From positions 1 through 5,676 of the forward strand of contig CAYYHU010000069.1 in assembly GCA_964471865.1 (NCBI GenBank): DNA of 5,676 nt, read 5' to 3'. A program made the position numbers and the translations under genes. Under the pieces are notes generated by a model, which was given only the letters and a program-made list of their open reading frames with translations, was not told the DNA's origin and searched no databases. The number at the start of each line of letters is the position of its first letter. Position 1 is the first letter of the stretch. Source of the stretch: CAYMUC01 sp964471865 (lineage in GTDB: Bacteria; Actinomycetota; Acidimicrobiia; Acidimicrobiales; Ilumatobacteraceae). Below, in pieces: positions 1 to 5,676 of this stretch.

Positions 1-42
1 GACCTGAATGACGGCGCGGATCGCGACGATGTTGCGGGCCAT
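1..42 (-). CDS. Start of a further leftward gene, cut by the window edge
   Basis: Just after the stop of the 434-residue gene, an ATG at 42 opens a reading frame of 14 codons that runs off the window (MARNIVAIRAVIQV). Nearly all its third positions are G or C, as expected of real coding sequence here. No convincing Shine-Dalgarno sequence precedes this ATG; a GTG sits directly before it. An ATG at 56 overlaps the upstream stop as ATGA, the same coupling seen earlier in this operon, but it reaches a stop after four codons. One extra C in its second codon would put it in frame with the 14-codon stretch, giving MTQSVMARN. The gene is probably the fourth member of the sigma operon. Its function cannot be judged from 14 residues. 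Confidence 0.45.
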   Translation of the reverse strand, partial: MARNIVAIRAVIQV

Positions 43-52
43 CACCGACTGG

Positions 53-1357
53 TCATGCAATCCTGCGTCGGACCTGGTCGTGGATGTAGGCGGGTCGGGT
101 CGGACCGTTGCGACCAGCGGCGTATTGCACGGCCCGATGAGCCCGCGCCGTATCTCCGAGTTCGGTCCACAGCGCCGCACATCGGAGCCACTCGTCTCGT
201 GCTCTCGACGAACCCCGGGCGCTACCTCGGGCCGCTCGTCGACCGATCCGGACGGCGTCGAGCATGAGATCGACACTCGAGCGTCTGCCGACTGGTGGTC
301 GGGCGATCACCTCATGAGTGATGTCGGTGAGAGCCAACTCGGTGGGAAGCATCACCCGGGCGAAGGAACGGTTCGTGACCGTCTGCACCGGAGCCAAGGC
401 GATGAGCACCTGGGAGGTCCGATCGACCACACGAAGCCACCTTCCCTTCCCCTGACGAGGAAGCGAGAACTCGTAATAGCCAGGAGCGAGCAGTTCGACA
501 TCGCCATCCTTGGCGTGCCCGAGCGATCGCTCCATGGCGGGCATCTCCGCTTCGAGCCCCACGAGGGCGCTGGCGATCATCTCGCGACCATCAGGTCGTG
601 CCACCATCGATGCCACTCGATCGCTGCGATGATCACGACGAGGCCGAAATTCGATGGGATCATCGCGCACCGCCCGCTCGAGCGCCCCTGCCCAGCCGTT
701 GTCGGGCCATGGACTGGTTCTGATCAGCGTCTCGACAGCGTCACGGAACCGTCGTCGATTGTCGCGAGACAAGGTGAACAGCACGGCGTCACCTTCTGAG
801 TCCTCCTCGATGATGCGACTCGCGATCGACAACCGCCGCTCGACATCGACCGACGCGAAAGCCTCGTGCCATGGCGTGTCGGCGACGAGTGCGAGCCCCT
901 CCACCTCAGCAACGGCACGCACGAGTCGATCCTCGGCGACGTCCTCGGCCACCGCTCGAGATCCGATGCCGTGCGTGAAGGCGACATACTCGGGATCGCT
1001 CGAGCCAACCGGGCGTCCCCTTCCCACTCGATGACGTAGCGAACTCTGGCCTTCGGAGATGCGATGAGCACGACGACCCCCCTGATCCTTGAACTTCATC
1101 AAGCGGCGATGGTTCATCGAACCGATCCATCGCTCGACTTCGTCCACTCCGCGTGAGTCATCGGTGGTAAGCAGACACACCGACTCGGGCTCGGCGTAAT
1201 CCATGGCCACGACCACCCCGGAGGAGAGTTCGATCTGAGCAGTACCAGCGGGGCCGGGTGGTGTTCCGACGAGTTCGACGTCACCGAGATCCGGCGTCGG
1301 TGACGGCTGCAGGACGAACCCCTGCGTCATGAAGGGTGCCCGAGTCTGGGGGTTCAT
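53..1357 (-). CDS. Unknown 434-residue soluble protein, translationally coupled to the second sigma-like gene
   Basis: I do not recognise this family. I chose the ATG at 1357 because it overlaps the upstream stop as ATGA and has AGGAG 9 nt before it; the open frame continues to 1555, but that extension overlaps the previous gene and does not look like protein. Residues 1-80 are mixed beta-like sequence (IELSSGVVVAMDY near 42-54). Residues 120-275 are rich in charged helices. Residues 285-350 look beta-rich (GYYEFSLP, WLRVVDRTSQVLIALAPV). The last 50 residues contain a single TPR-like stretch (WLRCAALWTELGDTARAHRAVQYAA, about 390-414, with its W, LGD and A positions). There is no signal peptide or membrane segment, so it is not an ordinary membrane-bound anti-sigma factor. 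Residues about 94-114 appear to be read in the wrong frame (see findings). Its place after two sigma-like genes suggests a partner or regulator of them, which is inference. Confidence 0.8.
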   Translation of the reverse strand: MNPQTRAPFMTQGFVLQPSPTPDLGDVELVGTPPGPAGTAQIELSSGVVVAMDYAEPESVCLLTTDDSRGVDEVERWIGSMNHRRLMKFKDQGGRRAHRISEGQSSLRHRVGRGRPVGSSDPEYVAFTHGIGSRAVAEDVAEDRLVRAVAEVEGLALVADTPWHEAFASVDVERRLSIASRIIEEDSEGDAVLFTLSRDNRRRFRDAVETLIRTSPWPDNGWAGALERAVRDDPIEFRPRRDHRSDRVASMVARPDGREMIASALVGLEAEMPAMERSLGHAKDGDVELLAPGYYEFSLPRQGKGRWLRVVDRTSQVLIALAPVQTVTNRSFARVMLPTELALTDITHEVIARPPVGRRSSVDLMLDAVRIGRRAARGSARGSSRARDEWLRCAALWTELGDTARAHRAVQYAAGRNGPTRPAYIHDQVRRRIA

Positions 1358-2052
1358 GACGACGTGCTCCTGGCGATGTGGACGCGTACCGCCAGTATGA
1401 AGGCGTCGATCTTGTCGAGCATTCTTTGGCGAGTGCGAGCGCGACCGTCGCTGCGACGCCGGCCATCCGACGGAAAGAGGCCTCGATCCCGGGTGGCGCA
1501 CCACAAAGCGGGCCACGTCACCCGATGACGAACGTCGTGACGCTTCTGATCCCAAGGAAGATCATCGGGTCGGATGCTCTCATCACTCGACAGGTACAGC
1601 CCGCTCAGAGCCGCCGAGACTTGGACGGGGTCCTCGCCCAACGCTTCCACGGCCACCCGCCAGCGCGCGAGGTCATCGCTATCGAGCCAGAGTCCGTCCT
1701 GAATCGCCACGATGTCGGCATCGTCCTCGATCGGGAGAACGGCCTCGTTGAACTCGTCGACACTCTGAACTCCGCCGATGGGACGACGGGACCAGGCATC
1801 ACGAACCAGATGACGCATGACGGTGGTGCAGTAGGCCGGGATCTCGACGTCCTCGAGGCCCTCAGGGTCTCGAGCGATACGTCGACAGATCCGGACCATC
1901 GCCTCGGCCAGAAGGTCCTCGGGGTCCAGTCCGAGCCGTGTCGATCGACAGACCCGTTTGGCGATGACCTTTGCCTCGGGTGTCTGGGACCACGTGTGGA
2001 AGGACATCATGAGTTGGTCGCGACGATCGGCATTACGGATACGTCCCACCAA
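1354..2052 (-). CDS. Sigma-70-like protein with region 2 and an atypical C-terminus
   Basis: Residues about 27-90 resemble sigma-70 region 2: an AKRVCRSTRLGLDPEDLLAEA segment, then an acidic/basic helix and YCTTVMRHLVRDAWSRR, the usual pattern of core-binding and -10-recognition helices in ECF-type factors. The normal region 4 helix-turn-helix is not recognisable. Instead residues 160-225 are rich in Trp and Arg (DDLPWDQKRHDVRHRVTWPAL, then GRARTRQRMLDKIDAFI). It may therefore be a divergent sigma factor or a sigma-derived regulator. The start is uncertain. TTG at 2052 and GTG at 2049 follow only a weak GAGAG; ATG codons at 2010 and 2007 are possible but lack a Shine-Dalgarno sequence. The best initiation signal lies at ATG 2075, in another frame (see findings). 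The stop overlaps the next gene's start as ATGA. The gene lies 43 bp after the first sigma-like gene, clearly in one operon. Confidence 0.78.
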   Translation of the reverse strand: MVGRIRNADRRDQLMMSFHTWSQTPEAKVIAKRVCRSTRLGLDPEDLLAEAMVRICRRIARDPEGLEDVEIPAYCTTVMRHLVRDAWSRRPIGGVQSVDEFNEAVLPIEDDADIVAIQDGLWLDSDDLARWRVAVEALGEDPVQVSAALSGLYLSSDESIRPDDLPWDQKRHDVRHRVTWPALWCATRDRGLFPSDGRRRSDGRARTRQRMLDKIDAFILAVRVHIARSTSS

Positions 2053-2079
2053 TGAAGTCTCTCAGACTCAGACATCGGA

Positions 2080-2091
2080 CCCCTCCACCTC
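2080..2091 (-). promoter_or_regulatory. Strong Shine-Dalgarno sequence for the second sigma-like gene
   Basis: On the minus strand GAGGTGGAGGGG stands 4 nt before an ATG at 2075 and just after the stop of the first sigma-like gene (TGA at 2098-2096). It is the best initiation signal in this junction. The ATG it serves opens a 22-codon frame, out of frame with the sigma-like protein, that ends in an ATGA overlap with the ATG at 2010. Confidence 0.6.
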
Positions 2092-2095
2092 GCGG

Positions 2096-2680
2096 TCAGC
2101 GGTCGCCCACGAGCGGTTCGAGGTGCTCAGCGAGCAACCGAAGCGCCCGGTTGACACAACGACTCACCGTCTCGCGGGCAACCCCCGCTTCCTCGGCCAC
2201 CGAGGCGACCGAACGACCGTGGCCCTTGACGGCGACGAGCCACATCATCGACCGAGGGTCGAGCAGGTCCCGGAGGAACCTCTCGAGTTCCTCGGCCTCG
2301 AGCCGACGAATCACCTCGACCGCGATGTCGGTCGACGAATCGTCCCCGACATGACTTTCCTCTCGATTTTCTCGAAGAACCTCGAGCGAATCAACCGAGC
2401 GGTGGAATGCCACGCCCTCGCCGCGCTGCCGACCCTGGACCCGCCGCCAACCGATCATGGCGTGCAGGTAGCGAGCAGCGGCAAAGACCCCCGGAATCGG
2501 GTACGCCTGCATGAGAGTCTCGCTCCGCTCCCAGGCATACAGTGCCACCTCTTGGGCGATGTCGAGGGAGTCATCCATCGTGTGACCCGATGCCCGGGCC
2601 TTACGAAAGGCGGCTTCGCGAACAGCATTGAGCCAGTCGTTGACAACGCAAACGGAGGTCGTCGCGGTCGGTGTGGTCAT
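2096..2680 (-). CDS. ECF-type sigma-70 family RNA polymerase sigma factor
   Basis: A 194-residue protein of normal ECF sigma length. Residues about 35-85 resemble region 2 (DDSLDIAQEVALYAWER, then the FAAARYLHAMIGWRRVQGRQRG helix expected to bind core polymerase and the -10 element). After an acidic linker (100-130), residues about 138-185 look like region 4, with a helix-turn-helix in SVASVAEEAGVARETVSRCVNRAL that would contact the -35 element. The ATG at 2680 has AGGAG 9 nt upstream. It is first in an operon with a second sigma-like protein and an unknown soluble protein. No zinc-finger anti-sigma gene or membrane protein is visible nearby, so how it is held inactive is unknown. Sigma-family membership is fairly sure; the ECF subgroup cannot be given from sequence alone. 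Confidence 0.85.
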   Translation of the reverse strand: MTTPTATTSVCVVNDWLNAVREAAFRKARASGHTMDDSLDIAQEVALYAWERSETLMQAYPIPGVFAAARYLHAMIGWRRVQGRQRGEGVAFHRSVDSLEVLRENREESHVGDDSSTDIAVEVIRRLEAEELERFLRDLLDPRSMMWLVAVKGHGRSVASVAEEAGVARETVSRCVNRALRLLAEHLEPLVGDR

Positions 2681-2689
2681 AGATGTGGG

Positions 2690-2694
2690 CTCCT
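2690..2694 (-). promoter_or_regulatory. Ribosome binding site of the first sigma gene
   Basis: AGGAG within AGAGGAG on the minus strand, 9 nt before the ATG at 2680, supports that start. Confidence 0.7.
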
Positions 2695-2712
2695 CTCATC
2701 GGGTTACACACT

Positions 2713-2727
2713 CCATGACTGGCATGG
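2713..2727. repeat. Inverted repeat CCATG-N5-CATGG in the sigma operon leader
   Basis: Perfect 5-bp arms around a 5-bp centre, 33 nt upstream of the first sigma gene's start. It could be a protein-binding site or a small hairpin in the leader RNA. Arms this short also arise by chance. Confidence 0.3.
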
Positions 2728-2749
2728 GACCACAATGCGACATAACACC

Positions 2750-2760
2750 TGCTCAGAGCA
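2750..2760. repeat. 11-bp palindrome TGCTCAGAGCA upstream of the sigma operon
   Basis: A perfect inverted repeat of 5-bp arms around one central base, about 70 nt upstream of the first sigma gene. Its position fits an operator near the operon promoter; no binding protein can be named. Confidence 0.3.
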
Positions 2761-2993
2761 CTTTCTCTACTCTCTTTCGGAATCTCGGGCACACAGGAAC
2801 GGCCGTGGAGAACTGGCGCCATCACCGAGTCGCTCGTTCTATGACGTGCACGCTGGCCACTCGTGCGAGACGAACACGGGGCACCGCTCACAGCGGCATA
2901 TCGCTCGGAGCCGGTTCCATCACAGCCCTAGCAGTTGCCAGTGCCCATGAATGATCACGGGACTCTCCACCCGAATCGGTTCCTTCGAGAAAC

Positions 2994-3437
2994 TCAGGGC
3001 TCACCCTTGACGCGACGGGCTATGTCGAGGAGCTGCTCTCGGGTGGCATTCACCACGGCGTCGCCCCTCACCAAGACACCTCCGGCGAACTCCATACGGT
3101 CCGGATCACCGTCGCGCTCGGCGAGTTCCTCAGCACTGAAGGACACGACACGCGTCGAACGGTCACCGAAGATATGGAGCTCCTTGACGTGGCCAGCAAC
3201 GCTCAGGCCTGAGAACGTCTGCGCACCTCGTTTGAACACGCCGGCACTCGTGGCACATGTCATGGCACCTTTGAAACCGAGACCGGGCCAGTGCTTCTCC
3301 ACGAAGGACTGAGCGAATCCACGACACAAGGGGATCGGGTGGACATGATGGATCAACGCATGCAATCCATGGCGGGTGATGCCCCAGCGAACATCAGGAT
3401 CGAGGTGCTCGGGAACATACGGACGTGACGATGACAT
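2994..3437 (-). CDS. Unknown 147-residue protein, divergent from the nuclease-helicase
   Basis: I do not recognise this family. The ATG at 3437 is chosen because GGAG lies 7 nt upstream; a longer frame from a GTG at 3488 adds 17 residues without such a signal. The N-terminal part has a striking histidine cluster (HGLHALIHHVHPIPLC, about 23-38), then C61 in GAMTCATSAG. The middle (72-100) looks beta-stranded (FSGLSVAGHVKELHIFGD, RVVSFSAEE). It ends in an amphipathic helix (ATREQLLDIARRVKGEP). There is no membrane segment or signal peptide, so it is probably cytoplasmic. The His/Cys residues could bind a metal, which is a guess. It is transcribed away from the NERD-helicase gene, with which it may share a regulatory region, and lies 313 bp upstream of the sigma operon on the same strand. 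Confidence 0.75.
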   Translation of the reverse strand: MSSSRPYVPEHLDPDVRWGITRHGLHALIHHVHPIPLCRGFAQSFVEKHWPGLGFKGAMTCATSAGVFKRGAQTFSGLSVAGHVKELHIFGDRSTRVVSFSAEELAERDGDPDRMEFAGGVLVRGDAVVNATREQLLDIARRVKGEP

Positions 3438-3444
3438 TCTTGTG

Positions 3445-3448
3445 CTCC
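3445..3448 (-). promoter_or_regulatory. Ribosome binding site deciding the start at 3437
   Basis: GGAG on the minus strand, 7 nt before the ATG at 3437. It favours this start over the upstream GTG at 3488. Confidence 0.55.
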
Positions 3449-3471
3449 AGGTTTCGTGGCGATCTTCTCCA

Positions 3472-3485
3472 CGGGCCCAAGCCCG
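3472..3485 (-). repeat. Small GC hairpin in the leader of the 147-residue gene
   Basis: CGGGC and GCCCG arms enclose a 4-base loop, 35-48 nt upstream of the ATG at 3437. The transcript could form a short stem; function unknown. Confidence 0.25.
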
Positions 3486-3505
3486 CACCTGCAGAACACA
3501 CGATC

Positions 3506-3515
3506 CCCAGCTGGG
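3506..3515. repeat. 10-bp palindrome CCCAGCTGGG in the divergent intergenic region
   Basis: A perfect palindrome between the divergent 147-residue and nuclease-helicase genes, about 70 bp from the former's start. Possible operator; chance is possible in GC-rich DNA. Confidence 0.25.
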
Positions 3516-3608
3516 CGTGACCTCGAACGCGTCAACCGCCCAGAGATAGATCGGGTCGGTGCCTGATACCCACTGATTGCGACCTGACGCAGACCGAGAA
3601 CGCTCTCA

Positions 3609-3619
3609 CCGGTCACCGG
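3609..3619. repeat. 11-bp palindrome CCGGTCACCGG upstream of the nuclease-helicase gene
   Basis: Perfect 5-bp arms around one base, 51 bp before the ATG at 3671. The position suits a regulator site controlling the nuclease-helicase. It has the same 5-1-5 geometry, but not the sequence, of the palindrome at 2750-2760. Confidence 0.3.
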
Positions 3620-3670
3620 CCTACGTATCGACTCATCCCCTGTGCGGGCCGTCTGCGCGACACTACGGGG

Positions 3671-5299
3671 ATGGGCCGGTTGCATCCTCCCGATTTTCCT
3701 CTCGTTCGACTCGACAGAGGCGAAGCCACCGTTGTCGAAGCTCTCGTCGAGTACCTGGATCACGACTGGATCGTGATGCCCGATATCAGAATCGCCGATC
3801 GGCCGCCGGTGCAGATCGACATCGTGATCGCGCATCCGGCCTTCGGGGTGGCGGTCATCGAAGTCAAGTCGTACGTCCCCGAGATCCGAGGTGGACAGTG
3901 GGTCGATCCCTACGGCGATAGTGATCCGAAATCCGGTGGTCCTCCGGCTCAACTGACCCGGAACCGCTACGCCTTGCGAGACCATGTGCGCGCTCGGATT
4001 CCTGAGGCTGCTCAAATCAAGATCGAGGTCGAAGGTGCCGTGGCCTTTCCTGTCGCTCGAGGCTTCCGAGGCGATGCAGAACCGGGTGACCTCGCACCCA
4101 ACCAGATGATCTGGTCGTCAGAGTTGTACGCCATCGACAGTGCAGTCGAGGCATTGTTTCCTCGGGCTCGACCAGGTCACTTGCGATACGACAGCGGCTT
4201 GTTTCCCGAGGTGATCCGAACCATCCGTCCCGATGTCGAGTTCGATGCCGATCCCGATTCGTACTCTCGGTGGGCCCAAGCCCATATGGACCGAGTGACC
4301 GGCAACCGGGTGCGAGCCCTCGAACCTCTCGATGCGAACCGGCGCGTCTACGTCAGCGGTGGGGCGGGAACCGGAAAGAGTCGACTCGCAGTGTCGTGGG
4401 CGATCCGGGCCGTTCAACGCGGAGAAAGGACACTCCTCGTCTGCTTCAACGAGCCCTTGGGCGCCGAACTACGACGACGGACCAGCCATATGGAAGATCT
4501 GACCGTCGGCGCCTACTACCGGGTCGCCCAGGAGCTCGACGGTATGCCGCCTCTCGAGATACCCGACGATGCCGATACCGACTTCTGGAACAACGTCGCC
4601 AACGGCCATCTCCATCTCCACTGGCCCGAGATCGCCGAACGTTTCGACACGATCGTCATCGACGAGGCTCAGGATTTCAGTCCAGCCTGGATGGCCCAAC
4701 TCGAGGCGTTGCTCGACCCTGAGGGTCCGCGCCGACTGCTACTGGTCGGCGACCCCGACCAAGACATCCATTCTCGGGGCTTCACACCACCGCGGACCGA
4801 GGACGGATGGACCCGGTGCGAGTTGACGAGGAATGCCCGCAACTCGATGGGTATTGCCCGCCTGATCCGTAACCGACTGAATGGTCCATTGATCCCAGCC
4901 GGAGCCCCTGAGACGAGTCATATCCGCTACCGAGAACTCCTCGATCCATCCGATCCAGTCGAACTCGTGGCCGCGGTGCAACGCGAACGTGAACAGCTCC
5001 TCGACGACGGCCACAACCCTTCCTCCATCGCCGTGGTCTGTCTGGATTCGACGGCTCGGGGAGTCATCCTCACCCAAGACGGATACTCGGGCTTTGACGA
5101 CATTGAAGACGGTCACATCGTGTGCGACTCGGCGCGACGACTCAAAGGCCTCGAATTTCCGACAGTCATCCTCGTCTCCACTCGGCGAGAGGTGGACGAA
5201 CGGCTCCTTCTGATCGGTGTGAGTAGAGCAGTTCTCGGACTCACGGTCATCGGTCCAGCTGAGTTGGGTACACGCCTCCATCTCGCCAACGCGACCTGA
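3671..5299 (+). CDS. NERD nuclease domain fused to SF1 (UvrD/Rep-like) helicase
   Basis: A 542-residue two-domain protein. Residues about 14-110 are a NERD (nuclease-related) domain of the PD-(D/E)XK type: E18 in RGEAT, D50 in VQIDIVI, E64 and K66 in AVIEVKS, and Q94 in PPAQL. All expected catalytic positions are present. Residues about 215-535 are a superfamily 1 helicase: Walker A GGAGTGKS (230-237), Walker B DEAQD (331-335), motif III GDPDQD (360-365), the LTRNAR segment (385-390), motif V RLKGLEF (490-496), and a motif VI arginine in GVSRA (R519). The large UvrD accessory subdomains are missing, so the motor is compact. It should translocate or unwind nucleic acid using ATP and cut it. 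The ATG at 3671 is the first start in frame; only a GGGG touching it precedes it, so initiation may be weak or leaderless. Related fusions occur in repair and in antiphage defence; which applies here is not shown. The gene ends 4 bp from the convergent phosphatase-like gene. Confidence 0.92.
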   Translation: MGRLHPPDFPLVRLDRGEATVVEALVEYLDHDWIVMPDIRIADRPPVQIDIVIAHPAFGVAVIEVKSYVPEIRGGQWVDPYGDSDPKSGGPPAQLTRNRYALRDHVRARIPEAAQIKIEVEGAVAFPVARGFRGDAEPGDLAPNQMIWSSELYAIDSAVEALFPRARPGHLRYDSGLFPEVIRTIRPDVEFDADPDSYSRWAQAHMDRVTGNRVRALEPLDANRRVYVSGGAGTGKSRLAVSWAIRAVQRGERTLLVCFNEPLGAELRRRTSHMEDLTVGAYYRVAQELDGMPPLEIPDDADTDFWNNVANGHLHLHWPEIAERFDTIVIDEAQDFSPAWMAQLEALLDPEGPRRLLLVGDPDQDIHSRGFTPPRTEDGWTRCELTRNARNSMGIARLIRNRLNGPLIPAGAPETSHIRYRELLDPSDPVELVAAVQREREQLLDDGHNPSSIAVVCLDSTARGVILTQDGYSGFDDIEDGHIVCDSARRLKGLEFPTVILVSTRREVDERLLLIGVSRAVLGLTVIGPAELGTRLHLANAT

Positions 5300-5303
5300 G
5301 GAC

Positions 5304-5676
5304 TCATCGGTTCCATTCGCTGTCGAGGAACTCGACGAAGGTCTGATTCCAGCGATCCACGAGGGGCCATCGTTCAGCCAGCCACGAGTGCGCCGCTTCA
5401 TGATCGAGTCCGTCACGACGCATCTTCCATGCCTTGAGCACCAATCCCGTGCGGCTCCGACCACCATGACAATGGACGACCACTGGTACTCCATCGGCGA
5501 TGAAGGCATCGATCGCATCAACGGCATCGCGTACGGCGCAGTCGAGCCGTGGGTTGTGGTCCCCTGGCTTGTCGATCAGATACACCTGTCGACGGATGCG
5601 GTGACCAGAGAAAAGATCACCCGTCCGACACAACGACACCACCGCCCAATCCACTGGCACCTGAGCCGCCCCGAAG
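5304..5676 (-). CDS. Dual-specificity/tyrosine phosphatase-like domain, N-terminus beyond the window
   Basis: The sequence VVVHCHGGRSRTGLVLKAW carries the cysteine phosphatase loop CX5R (catalytic C64 and R70, counting from the GTG at 5660), followed by T71 and G72. Acidic residues in LIDKPGD (D30, D34), about 30 residues before the cysteine, are candidates for the general acid. The C-terminal half (HSWLAERWPLVDRWNQTFVEFL) is helical, as in this fold. The frame stays open to the window edge (FGAAQ before the GTG), with no Shine-Dalgarno sequence for that GTG, so this is probably the C-terminal part of a longer protein. From memory, actinobacterial proteins with an N-terminal ADP-ribosylglycohydrolase end in a domain much like this (VVSLCRTGD, LIDKPGDHNPRLD), so that fusion is the leading guess. 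It could also be a stand-alone phosphatase. Confidence 0.8.
   Translation of the reverse strand, partial: FGAAQVPVDWAVVSLCRTGDLFSGHRIRRQVYLIDKPGDHNPRLDCAVRDAVDAIDAFIADGVPVVVHCHGGRSRTGLVLKAWKMRRDGLDHEAAHSWLAERWPLVDRWNQTFVEFLDSEWNR

Larger units (their letters stand above)
2681..2993. other. Gene-free leader upstream of the sigma operon
   Basis: This 313-bp stretch separates the 147-residue gene from the sigma operon, both leftward. I see no protein-like reading frame in it. It should contain the operon promoter, but no convincing -35/-10 pair stands out on the minus strand. It holds two short inverted repeats (listed separately). It also has two minus-strand GGAACC boxes, at 2983-2978 and 2918-2913, like ECF -35 elements but without a well-spaced -10. 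No strong hairpin followed by T residues marks a terminator for the 147-residue gene. Confidence 0.55.

Noticed and set aside
8..799. Long rightward open frame opposite the 434-residue gene
   Set aside because: It mirrors the leftward gene, has low-complexity protein-unlike sequence and no ribosome binding site.
1358..1555. N-terminal extension of the 434-residue protein by 66 residues
   Set aside because: It lies wholly within the second sigma-like gene, is Arg/Ser-rich and disordered-looking, and the ATGA-overlapping ATG with AGGAG is a much better start.
2905..2985. ECF-type promoters at the two minus-strand GGAACC boxes
   Set aside because: The nearest CGTG or CGCT -10-like elements lie 18-19 nt after GGAAC, longer than the usual 16-17, and match poorly. 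Autoregulation by the sigma factor stays possible but unsupported.
3622..3627. TACGTA as a -10 element for the nuclease-helicase gene
   Set aside because: No -35-like sequence lies 16-18 bp upstream.
3353..4015. 220-codon leftward frame across the divergent intergenic region and the NERD domain
   Set aside because: It overlaps two better-supported genes; its translation shows no domain, while the rightward NERD frame has all its motifs.
5290..5310. Bidirectional terminator between the convergent genes
   Set aside because: Only 4 bp separate the stop codons and no stem-loop is visible there.

Overview
The window looks like chromosomal DNA of a high-GC bacterium (about 60% G+C by eye), most likely an actinomycete-type organism. 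Arg codons are largely CGA/CGT/CGC/CGG, third positions are rich in G/C, and Shine-Dalgarno sequences of the AGGAG type precede several genes. A marine or soil Acidimicrobiia-like actinobacterium is my guess; no rRNA or other phylogenetic marker is present to confirm it. I found no tRNA, rRNA, CRISPR array, insertion sequence or phage gene.

Layout. Positions 1-2680 hold a tightly packed leftward operon. Its order of transcription is: a sigma-70-like factor with regions 2 and 4 (2680-2096), a second sigma-like protein with a clear region 2 but no recognisable region 4 (about 2052-1354), a 434-residue protein of unknown family (1357-53) whose start overlaps the previous stop as ATGA, and the first codons of another gene running off the left edge. 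Positions 2681-2993 are a gene-free leader with short inverted repeats. Positions 3437-2994 encode a leftward 147-residue protein of unknown family. Positions 3438-3670 are a divergent intergenic region. Positions 3671-5299 encode, rightward, a NERD nuclease domain fused to an SF1 (UvrD/Rep-like) helicase. It is convergent, with a 4-bp gap, to a leftward gene entering from the right edge (5676-5304), which encodes a dual-specificity/tyrosine phosphatase-like domain with the CX5R signature.

How the genes may work together. The left half reads as a regulatory module: two different sigma-like proteins, then an unknown soluble protein translated in coupling with the second. The right half is a nuclease-helicase of a kind that often acts on foreign or damaged nucleic acid, divergent from a small unknown protein. 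A defence role for it is inference only.

Sequence quality. In three places the coding signal jumps by one base: a compensating pair at about 1082 and 1017 inside the 434-residue gene, the start of the second sigma-like gene, and the start of the left-edge gene. Most sit at or next to G/C runs, which suggests homopolymer-length errors in the assembly, so the predicted proteins there should be read with care.
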